Assembly (NCBI GenBank): GCA_905215595.1
Contig: CAJMQZ010000028.1
Span: 1 to 20,407 of the forward strand
DNA length: 20,407 nt
Source of the DNA: an uncultured bacterium
GTDB taxonomy: Bacteria > Bacillota > Clostridia > Oscillospirales > Ruminococcaceae
Reading direction: 5' to 3'
Position 1 is the first letter of the stretch. Every line of letters begins with the position of its first letter. This document shows, one piece after another, positions 14,626-20,407 of this stretch. The position numbers and the translations under genes are program-made. The notes under the pieces are model-generated. The model was not told the DNA's origin. It was given only the letters and a program-made list of their open reading frames with translations, and searched no databases.

Positions 14626-15525
14626 ATGGCTGTGGAAATTACCGAAGAATTTGTCTGGCAAAGCATCCCGCCCCGCGCCCGGAATAGCCATAAGGGTACC
14701 TTTGGCAGTGTGCTGGCGGTGGCGGGCAGTGCCTTTTACCGGGGCGCTGCGCTGCTGGCAGCCGAGGGTGCACTGCGCACCGGGGCGGGCATCGTTACCC
14801 TTGCAAGCGTAGAGCCGGTGGTCAGCGCCGCCGTCACCCGCCTGCCGGAGTGCTGCCTGTGCCCCTGTAAGGAGGGCGCACAGGGCGGCATTGCGCCGGA
14901 AAATGTGCCGCTGCTCCGGCGGCAGAAGGCCACCGTGCTGCTGCTGGGCCCCGGCCTTGGCGGCACGGCGCAAAGTGCCGCCCGGGCCACCGAGACCCGC
15001 ACGCTGGTGCAGCAGCTGCTGCCCGGCTTTGCGGGGGCTGCGGTGCTGGACGCAGACGGTCTGAACGCCGCCGCACAGCTGCTGGCCGAGGGCAAGCCCT
15101 TTCCGCACCCGGCGGGAGAACTGGTAGTTACCCCGCACCCCGGCGAGATGGCGCGGCTGACCAGCCTTTCGGCAGCAGCGCTTGCCGCCGACCGGGCGGG
15201 CATTGCCCTGCGGTATGCCAAGGCGTGGAATGCCGTGGTGGTGCTGAAGGGGGCACGCACTGTGGTGGCAAGCCCGGATGGGCGGGTGTGCGTGAACCCC
15301 ACCGGCAACCCGGGGCTTGCCCGGGGCGGCAGCGGGGATGTACTGGCGGGGATGCTGGCGGCGCTGCTGGCCTGTGGTCTGCCCGCTTACGAAGCCGCCG
15401 CCTGCGCGGTATATCTGCACGGTGCCGCCGCCGACCGCGCCGCCGCAAAGCGCGGTGAGTACGGAATGCTGCCGCACGATATCCTGCCGGAGCTGGGCGC
15501 ATTGTTTGCGGAAAACCAAAGATAA
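14626..15525 (+). CDS. nnrD: ADP-dependent (S)-NAD(P)H-hydrate dehydratase
   Basis: This 299-aa enzyme of the ribokinase-like CARKD/YjeF C-terminal family dehydrates the damaged cofactors NADHX and NADPHX back to NADH and NADPH using ADP. It shows the family segments in order: HKGTFGSVLAVAGS near 22, GAALLAAEGALRTGAGIV, LLGPGLGG, LDADGLNA near 143, TPHPGEMARL near 169, VVLKGARTVV near 205 and the nucleotide-binding NPGLARGGSGDVLAGMLAAL near 227. The start ATG 14626 has GGAGG 7 nt upstream. Many bacteria fuse this domain to the epimerase NnrE; here only the dehydratase part is present, so the epimerase must be encoded elsewhere or be missing. It lies 150 nt after the GTPase fusion gene and ends in a very strong terminator. 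It is probably a constitutively expressed repair enzyme. Confidence 0.94.
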   Translation: MAVEITEEFVWQSIPPRARNSHKGTFGSVLAVAGSAFYRGAALLAAEGALRTGAGIVTLASVEPVVSAAVTRLPECCLCPCKEGAQGGIAPENVPLLRRQKATVLLLGPGLGGTAQSAARATETRTLVQQLLPGFAGAAVLDADGLNAAAQLLAEGKPFPHPAGELVVTPHPGEMARLTSLSAAALAADRAGIALRYAKAWNAVVVLKGARTVVASPDGRVCVNPTGNPGLARGGSGDVLAGMLAALLACGLPAYEAAACAVYLHGAAADRAAAKRGEYGMLPHDILPELGALFAENQR

Positions 15526-15530
15526 ACGAG

Positions 15531-15574
15531 AAAAGCGGCAGCTGCACAAAACACCGTGCAGCTGCCGCTTTTTT
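15531..15574 (+). terminator. Strong terminator of nnrD
   Basis: AAAAGCGGCAGCTGCAC (15531-15547) pairs perfectly with GTGCAGCTGCCGCTTTT (15556-15572), 17 bp with an 8-nt loop, ending in six T. Confidence 0.92.
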
Positions 15575-15754
15575 GGGTGAAACGATTGAAATGCCCTCCG
15601 TGTCTTACGGGTTGCGGCACCCAGCATCCGCTTCGTGCCTTGGGCGGCACGAGCGTCTTGCTGGCCGCTGCCCCAACAACTCCTCCCTGTTTCCGCCGCT
15701 GGCGGCGGTCGTCGTCGTTGCTGGGCATAGTCAGAGGAATGATTATTACAACTT

Positions 15755-15795
15755 GTGGTTCAGAAACGTCTGCGGACGTTTCTGAACCACTTTTT
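15755..15795 (+). terminator. Perfect 16-bp hairpin followed by a T run
   Basis: GTGGTTCAGAAACGTC (15755-15770) pairs perfectly with GACGTTTCTGAACCAC (15775-15790) around TGCG, followed by TTTTT on the plus strand. It is an intrinsic terminator by form, although nnrD already ends 180 nt earlier. It could end a small plus-strand RNA or be a back-up terminator; the minus strand has no T run after it. Confidence 0.65.
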
Positions 15796-15825
15796 CATGA
15801 TAGGAATCGTGATGGGAAACGGCAG

Positions 15826-15864
15826 TTACAGCGCTCGTTTCCTGCGGAAACAGTTGCGCTGTAA
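15826..15864. repeat. Two-tier hairpin downstream of the nitroreductase gene
   Basis: TTACAGCGC/GCGCTGTAA forms an outer 9-bp stem (15826-15834 with 15856-15864), and GTTTCC/GGAAAC an inner stem (15837-15842 with 15846-15851), separated by a small internal loop. It lies 56 nt past the stop of the minus-strand operon. It lacks a T run, so it may protect the 3' end or end transcription with help. Confidence 0.55.
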
Positions 15865-15919
15865 TAAAACTGCGCGGATTCAACCCGGTGAAAATGGGGT
15901 GCAGAATGCTCGCCGGATT

Positions 15920-16654
15920 TTAGCGGAACTGGTTCAGGTACTCCTCCACCGAGCGGGTCATCTCCTTGGAAAAATCGGAGTTATACTTGCGGTTGCAAAA
16001 GGCGGTGCACCACTGGTCAAAGGGGGCGTTGCCAGCCTTGTAGCCGAAGGTGTCCCGCAACTCTGCACCGTCCATGGTGCGGTAGCCGTTTTCGTGCACG
16101 ATGTGCTCCATGGCGCAGCGCTGGGGCTTTGTCCGCTCCTTCTGCTGCTGGGTGGGCCAGCCGAACACCAGCATCACCGCCGGGAACACATAGTCCGGCA
16201 GGTGCAGCAGACTGCGCTGGGTGTCGCAGTTCTCCATGATGTCTCCGATGTAGCACGAGCCGATGCCAAAGCTTTCGGCGGCGACTACGGCGTTCTGGGC
16301 AGCAATGGCAGCATCGGTGACTGCCAGCATCAAATCGCCCACACCCGGGGTGCGGGGCGTGCAGCCGGCCTCTAAGTAGGCGTCGTACCACTTTTTGCAG
16401 TCGGCGCAGAACACCAGTACCAGCGGTGCTTTGGCAATAAAAGTCTGGTGGTCACAGCTTTCGGCCAGCGCTTCTTTCAGTGCCAGGTCGGTGATGTCTA
16501 AAATGGTATACAGCTGCTGACAGCCCGCAGAGGGCGCCTGTGCGGCAGCTTCCAAAATGGCCTGCTTCATCTCGGCAGGGATGGGCTTTTCTTCATACAC
16601 CCGCACCGACTTGCGGTCGAACAGGCTTTGCAGGATAGGGTTGCATTCAGTCAT
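15920..16654 (-). CDS. FMN-dependent NAD(P)H nitroreductase-family protein
   Basis: This 244-aa protein of the nitro/flavin-reductase fold resembles NfsA/NfrA-type enzymes that use FMN and NAD(P)H to reduce nitro compounds, quinones or free flavins. It begins with ILQSLFDRKSVRVYEEKPIP, where the RKSVR motif contacts the FMN phosphate. Next come APSAGCQQLYTI near 42-53, DAAIAAQNAVVAAESFGIGSCYIGDI (about 119-144) and FPAVMLVFGWPTQQ. A C-terminal arm follows, as in dimeric members. I start at ATG 16654 with GGAGG 7 nt upstream; an in-frame ATG at 16684 overlaps the end of tsaD and lacks a ribosome binding site. It is the last gene of the polA-tsaD operon, 22 nt after tsaD. The natural substrate is unknown, and co-transcription with housekeeping genes need not mean shared function. 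Confidence 0.9.
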   Translation of the reverse strand: MTECNPILQSLFDRKSVRVYEEKPIPAEMKQAILEAAAQAPSAGCQQLYTILDITDLALKEALAESCDHQTFIAKAPLVLVFCADCKKWYDAYLEAGCTPRTPGVGDLMLAVTDAAIAAQNAVVAAESFGIGSCYIGDIMENCDTQRSLLHLPDYVFPAVMLVFGWPTQQQKERTKPQRCAMEHIVHENGYRTMDGAELRDTFGYKAGNAPFDQWCTAFCNRKYNSDFSKEMTRSVEEYLNQFR

Positions 16655-16676
16655 GGGAACACCTCCGGTGTTGTGT

Positions 16677-17684
16677 TTATTCATAGTCGATGGGCAGGGT
16701 GGGCAGGCCGTTCAGTTCCAGCCCGGCGGTGTGCCCGGCAATGTACTGGTAGTAGCCCTGCGCGGCGATCATCGCGCCGTTGTCACCGCAGAACTTCAGT
16801 TCCGGCAGGTAGACCTTTGCACCCAGCTTCTGGGCACCGTCATTCACCAGCTGGCGCAGACGGCCGTTGGCGGCTACGCCACCGGCAAGGCACACCTGTT
16901 TTGCCCCGGTATCGGCAGCAGCCAGCAGCAGCTTTTCGGCCAGAATGCCCGCAATGCGCTCCTGAAAGCTGGCGGCAAGGTCGGGTACGTTCACTTCCTC
17001 GCCCTTCATCTGCGCCTTGTTTACCTCGTTGAGCACGGCGGTCTTTAAGCCGGAAAAGCTCACGTTGTACTTGCCCTCCACATGGGGCACCGGCAGGCGG
17101 TAGGCCTTGGGGTCGCCGGTCTTTGCGGCGGCGGCTACGCTGGGGCCGCCGGGGTAGGGCAGACCCAGTGTGCGGGCCACCTTGTCAAAGGCTTCGCCCG
17201 CAGCATCGTCCACGGTGTGACCCAGAATGTGATAGTGGGTGTAGTCCTGCACCTCCACGATGTGACTGTGCCCACCGGAGGCCACCAGACACAAAAAGGG
17301 CGGCTTGAGTTCCGGGTGGGTCAGGTAGAGCGCAGCGATGTGTCCCCGCAGATGGTGCACCGGCACCAGCGGCTTGCCCGCCGAGTAGGCCAGACCCTTG
17401 GCAAAGTTCACGCCCACCAGCACTGCACCGATGAGCCCCGGCGCAAAGGTGACGGCCACGGCGTCCACATCGTCTATGGTCTTGCCTGCGTCCAGCAGGG
17501 CCTTTTTGACCGTAGCACTGATAAACTCGCAGTGGCGGCGGCTGGCAATCTCCGGCACAACGCCGCCGTACAGCGCCTGCTCCTTGACGCTGGTGGAGAT
17601 GACGTTGCTCAGCAGGTGCCGTCCGTCCTCCACCAGTGCAGCGGCAGTTTCATCACAGGTAGACTCGATTCCGAGAATGATCAT
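16677..17684 (-). CDS. tsaD: tRNA N6-adenosine threonylcarbamoyltransferase
   Basis: This 335-aa enzyme transfers the threonylcarbamoyl group to A37 of tRNAs that read ANN codons, working with TsaB and TsaE. Family motifs are plain: MIILGIESTCDETAAALVED at the start, SRRHCEFI near 49-56, FAPGLIGAVLVGVNFAKGLA, metal-binding HHLRGH near 110-115, ASGGHSHI near 137, DDAAGEAFDKVARTLGLPYPGG and LAGGVAANGRLR. It ends with a conserved FCGDNGAMIAAQGYY whose Asp is the third metal ligand. Length is standard. The ATG at 17684 lies 1 nt after the polA stop, and its GGAGG is inside the polA end, so translation is likely coupled to polA. TsaB and TsaE are not in the window. The assignment is secure. Confidence 0.97.
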   Translation of the reverse strand: MIILGIESTCDETAAALVEDGRHLLSNVISTSVKEQALYGGVVPEIASRRHCEFISATVKKALLDAGKTIDDVDAVAVTFAPGLIGAVLVGVNFAKGLAYSAGKPLVPVHHLRGHIAALYLTHPELKPPFLCLVASGGHSHIVEVQDYTHYHILGHTVDDAAGEAFDKVARTLGLPYPGGPSVAAAAKTGDPKAYRLPVPHVEGKYNVSFSGLKTAVLNEVNKAQMKGEEVNVPDLAASFQERIAGILAEKLLLAAADTGAKQVCLAGGVAANGRLRQLVNDGAQKLGAKVYLPELKFCGDNGAMIAAQGYYQYIAGHTAGLELNGLPTLPIDYE

Positions 17685-17685
17685 T

Positions 17686-20259
17686 TTAGTGTGCCTCCAG
17701 CCAGTTTTTGCCTGCGTGCACATCGGTGCTCAGGGGCACCGCGTACTGCACGCAGCCTTCCATTTCCTCCCGCAGGATGCGGGCAGCCTGCTCGGCCTCC
17801 GCCTCCGGGGCCTCCACGATCAGTTCGTCGTGGACGGTCAGGATCAGGCGGCTGGCCATTTTTTCGTCCCGCAGGCGCTTCCACACCCGCACCATGGCCA
17901 GCTTGATCACGTCCGCAGCGGTGCCCTGAATGGGGGTGTTGCGGGCCATGCGCTCGCCGCTGGCGCGCACGTTGAAGTTGGTGCTGGCCAGCTCCGGCAG
18001 GGTGCGGCGGCGGCCGAACAGCGTGGATACATAGCCGTTTGCCTTGGCATCCGCAATGGTCTTGTCCATATAGCCGCTCACGCTGGGGAAGGCCGCCAGA
18101 TAATTCTTGAGGAAGGCGTCGGCCTCCTTCACGGTCACGCCGATATCCTTGGAAAGGCTGTATGCGCCCTTGCCGTACATGATGCCGAAGTTGATGGCCT
18201 TGGCAGAGGAGCGCAGCCGGGGCGTCACCTCGCTCTGCGAGATGCCGTAGATCTTGGCGGCGGTGCTGCGGTGGATATCCTCGCCGTTCAAAAAGGCCTG
18301 CTGCATGTGCTCGTCCCCGGTGATGTGCGCCAAGATGCGCAGCTCGATCTGGCTGTAATCCGCGTCTACCAGCACACAGCCCGGCTTTGCAACAAAGTAG
18401 GCGCGCAGCTGACTGCCCAGCTCGGTGCGGATGGGGATATTCTGCAGGTTGGGATTATCGGAGGAGAGCCGTCCGGTGCGGGCTTCGGTCTGGTTGAAGG
18501 TGGAGTGGATGCGCCCGTCCTCGCCAATGACCTTGAGCAGACCCTCCACATAGGTGGAGTTCAGTTTCTGGTAGGCGCGGTACTGCAAAACATCCTCTAC
18601 CAGCGGGTACTCGCGCAGACTTTCCAGCGTTTCGGCATCGGTAGACCAGCCGCGCTGGGTCTTTTTGCCGTGGGGCAGACCCATGGTGTCGAACAGCATC
18701 TCGCCCAGCTGCTTGGGGCTGTTGGGGTTGAAGGTGGCGCTGCCGGTCTCCATGTGGATGCGGGTCAGCACCTGCTCCAGTTCCTCCCGCAGCTTTACGC
18801 CGAACTGCTCGATGCCGTCCTTATCCACCAGCACGCCGGTGCGGGTCATATCAGCCAGCACCTGTGCCAGCGGGAACTCGATCTCGTTATACAGCGCATC
18901 CTCGCCGCAGGCGGTGATCTCGGCCTTCATCCGGGCAAACAGATCGGCCAGCCGCCCGGCGTCCGGGTAATCGGTGCAGGTAAAGGCGGCAGCGGCCTTG
19001 TAGGCGGGGATCAGTTCGCTGATCTGATACTTGGAGGCAGAAGCGTCCAGCAGATAGGCGGCCAGCTTGCCGTCCCAGACGATGCTGCTGCCCCAGCCGT
19101 TGGCGGCCATGGCCTTGGCGTACAGGGGCGCGGAATTGAACACATCCAGCGTCACGTCGGCGTTGTCCAGCAGCCGCAGCAGCTCAGCATCCTCCAGCGG
19201 GTAAACGGTGGTGTCCTGCACGGCGTACCAGCTTTCCGGCTGCAATACCACGTTGCGGGTGCCCTGCTTGCCGGTAACGGCGGGGCGGGCAGCCACCAGA
19301 TAATGCCCGGCGGGGGTCAGGGGCAGGGGAGTGAGCTCTGCTTCCGGCAGCTCCACAGCCTCTTCCTCAGCAGCGGCTTCCGGCGCTACGCCGTCCAGCC
19401 CGAACCGGGGGATCAGGGAGTGGATCTCCAGCTCCTGCAAAAGCCGCACGGCGGCGGGTTTGTTGCCCTCACCCACGGTGTAGGAACCCTCGGCGGTGTC
19501 GATGGGGGCATCGGTGCGGATGGTGCCCAGCGTGTGGCTCAGCTCGGCCATGGGCTTATCTTCTAACAAGTGCTCCCGCTGCTTGGGTTTGATGCGCTTG
19601 TCGTCAATGTTCTGGTACACGCCCTCCAGCGAGCCGAAGGCCTGCACCAGCGAGAGGGCGGTCTTTTCGCCGATGCCCTTCACGCCGGGGATGTTATCCG
19701 AGGTATCGCCCATCAGGCTCTTCACCTCGATAAGCTGCTTAGGCGCAAGGCCATATTTTTCCTGAATGGCGTCCTCGTCCATCACCACGGTCTTGCTGCG
19801 CCCCATTACGGTGGCAGCCAGCAGTACGGTGGTGCTCTTGCTTACCAGCTGCAGGCTGTCCCGGTCTCCGGTGGCAAGGAAGCAGTCGTCCTTGCGGGCG
19901 GCGCAGGCAGCAGCCAGTGTACCCAGAATATCGTCCGCTTCCCAGCCCTCGGCGGTAACGGTGCGGTAGCCAAGGTCTGCCAGCAGCTGCTTGAGCACCG
20001 GCATCTGCTGTGCCAGCTCCTCGGGCATGGCGTGGCGGGTGGCCTTGTAGCCATCGTACATTTTATGCCGGAAGGTGGGGGCTTTCAGGTCAAAAGCCAC
20101 GGCCACTTCGTCCGGCTGGCACTCCTTGAGCAGGGAGAGCAGAATGTTTAAAAAACCATAGATGGCGTTGGTATAACGTCCGTCCTTGGTGGTCAGCAGC
20201 TTGATGCCATAAAAAGCGCGGTTGGCAATACTGTTGCCGTCAATGACCAGTAAACGCAT
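17686..20259 (-). CDS. polA: DNA polymerase I (5' nuclease plus polymerase, no proofreading site)
   Basis: This 857-aa enzyme fills gaps and removes RNA primers during replication and repair. The 5'-3' nuclease domain (1 to about 290) has LLVIDGNSIANRAFYG, AFDLKAPTFRHKMY, EGWEADD, TGDRD and GDTSDNIPGVKGIGEKTA with all expected acids. The middle domain (about 310-480) keeps the length of the 3'-5' exonuclease but lacks its DTET, N..KYD and Y..D signatures, as in Bacillus polymerase I, so no proofreading is expected. The polymerase domain has motif A DADYSQIELRIL near 633, motif B RSSAKAINFGIMYG near 682 and motif C VHDE near 808. The true start is ATG 20259 with GGAGG upstream; the 26-codon extension to 20337 covers the promoter. 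First gene of the operon with tsaD and a nitroreductase. Confidence 0.97.
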   Translation of the reverse strand: MRLLVIDGNSIANRAFYGIKLLTTKDGRYTNAIYGFLNILLSLLKECQPDEVAVAFDLKAPTFRHKMYDGYKATRHAMPEELAQQMPVLKQLLADLGYRTVTAEGWEADDILGTLAAACAARKDDCFLATGDRDSLQLVSKSTTVLLAATVMGRSKTVVMDEDAIQEKYGLAPKQLIEVKSLMGDTSDNIPGVKGIGEKTALSLVQAFGSLEGVYQNIDDKRIKPKQREHLLEDKPMAELSHTLGTIRTDAPIDTAEGSYTVGEGNKPAAVRLLQELEIHSLIPRFGLDGVAPEAAAEEEAVELPEAELTPLPLTPAGHYLVAARPAVTGKQGTRNVVLQPESWYAVQDTTVYPLEDAELLRLLDNADVTLDVFNSAPLYAKAMAANGWGSSIVWDGKLAAYLLDASASKYQISELIPAYKAAAAFTCTDYPDAGRLADLFARMKAEITACGEDALYNEIEFPLAQVLADMTRTGVLVDKDGIEQFGVKLREELEQVLTRIHMETGSATFNPNSPKQLGEMLFDTMGLPHGKKTQRGWSTDAETLESLREYPLVEDVLQYRAYQKLNSTYVEGLLKVIGEDGRIHSTFNQTEARTGRLSSDNPNLQNIPIRTELGSQLRAYFVAKPGCVLVDADYSQIELRILAHITGDEHMQQAFLNGEDIHRSTAAKIYGISQSEVTPRLRSSAKAINFGIMYGKGAYSLSKDIGVTVKEADAFLKNYLAAFPSVSGYMDKTIADAKANGYVSTLFGRRRTLPELASTNFNVRASGERMARNTPIQGTAADVIKLAMVRVWKRLRDEKMASRLILTVHDELIVEAPEAEAEQAARILREEMEGCVQYAVPLSTDVHAGKNWLEAH

Positions 20260-20295
20260 AATGCAGTTCCTCCATTGCGTAATCTCACATCTTAT

Positions 20296-20304
20296 AGTAT
20301 AGCA
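20296..20304 (-). promoter_or_regulatory. Extended -10 promoter of the polA operon
   Basis: On the minus strand TGCTATACT is an extended -10 element about 37 nt before the polA start; the -35 region (TCCCGC at 17-nt spacing) is poor. The -10 core and its flank match those of the AraC promoter at 3256-3264. Confidence 0.6.
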
Positions 20305-20326
20305 CAAAACTGTACCGCGCGGGAAC

Positions 20327-20407
20327 TTTTTGCGCAAAAAAGAGAAGTGGCTGATTTTCGTGATGCCATCTCTCGTAAAAATGCGATTGTTGCGGCTTGT
20401 AAGCCGC
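20327..20407. other. Palindromes upstream of polA at the window edge
   Basis: No gene is seen in this end. It holds a perfect 14-bp palindrome TTTTTGCGCAAAAA (20327-20340), about 25 bp upstream of the polA -10 box. A hairpin AGAGA..TGGC/GCCATCTCT follows (about 20341-20374). GCGGCTT-GT-AAGCCGC (20392-20407) lies at the very edge and may be the start of a terminator or repeat cut by the window. Confidence 0.45.

Larger units (their letters stand above)
15575..15919. other. Gene-free interval between convergent units (345 bp)
   Basis: No reading frame here has a ribosome binding site or a recognisable product. The interval is rich in stems: GCTTCGTGCC/GGCACGAGC (15630-15654), CCGCC/GGCGG near 15690-15706, and the two long hairpins listed separately. 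No clear promoter was found on either strand. Confidence 0.5.

Noticed and set aside
15387..15728. Minus-strand 113-aa frame beginning MPSNDDDRRQRRKQ
   Set aside because: There is no good ribosome binding site, it runs through the nnrD terminator into nnrD, and the composition looks random.
17398..19566. Plus-strand open frame of 722 codons opposite tsaD and polA
   Set aside because: It runs across two certain genes on the other strand and has the same shadow composition, with no recognisable motifs.

Overview
The window looks like chromosomal DNA of a fairly GC-rich gut Firmicute of the Oscillospiraceae/Ruminococcaceae type. A Faecalibacterium-like genome is my best guess. This rests on strong AGGAGG-type ribosome binding sites, classic sigma-A promoters, a DNA polymerase I without proofreading motifs, 2-hydroxyacyl-CoA dehydratase-type radical enzymes, and hairpin repeats with CCCCC/GGGGG stems. 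The taxonomic guess comes from memory of such genomes and was not checked by any search. I see no rRNA, tRNA, CRISPR array, transposase or prophage.

Left part (1-3125): a GntR/FadR-type repressor on the minus strand has a near-consensus promoter and a perfect 14-bp palindrome upstream. A gene-free stretch follows, with its own extended -10 promoter and a terminator (candidate small RNA, about 1015-1148). Next come an AAC(3)-fold N-acetyltransferase (+) and a convergent AraC-type regulator (-). The two are separated by a 157-bp head-to-head inverted pair of hairpin repeats.

Middle (3126-6050): this part holds a small HPr-like protein lacking the phosphorylated His and Ser, a 212-aa protein of unknown function, a gene-free hairpin-rich stretch, a 51-aa membrane protein and a TraX-family membrane protein. 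Most units end in a good intrinsic terminator.

Central operon (6135-10675): a strong promoter and a leader of about 180 nt precede a 975-aa protein with two activator ATPase domains in tandem plus a further cysteine-rich domain. A 438-aa HgdB-like partner follows. Together they look like an ATP-driven low-potential electron donor and its dehydratase/reductase, with unknown substrate. A 301-aa protein with a U32-peptidase-like Fe-S signature comes next as a separate unit.

Right part (11599-20407): the most striking gene encodes a Tet(M)/EF-G-like translational GTPase fused to a C-terminal NYN/PIN-like domain of the YacP/Rae1 type, which is a ribosome-dependent mRNA endonuclease in Bacillus. 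It is preceded by a long structured leader. Then comes nnrD (NAD(P)H-hydrate repair). Convergent to it is a minus-strand operon, polA - tsaD - nitroreductase, with polA and tsaD only 1 nt apart.
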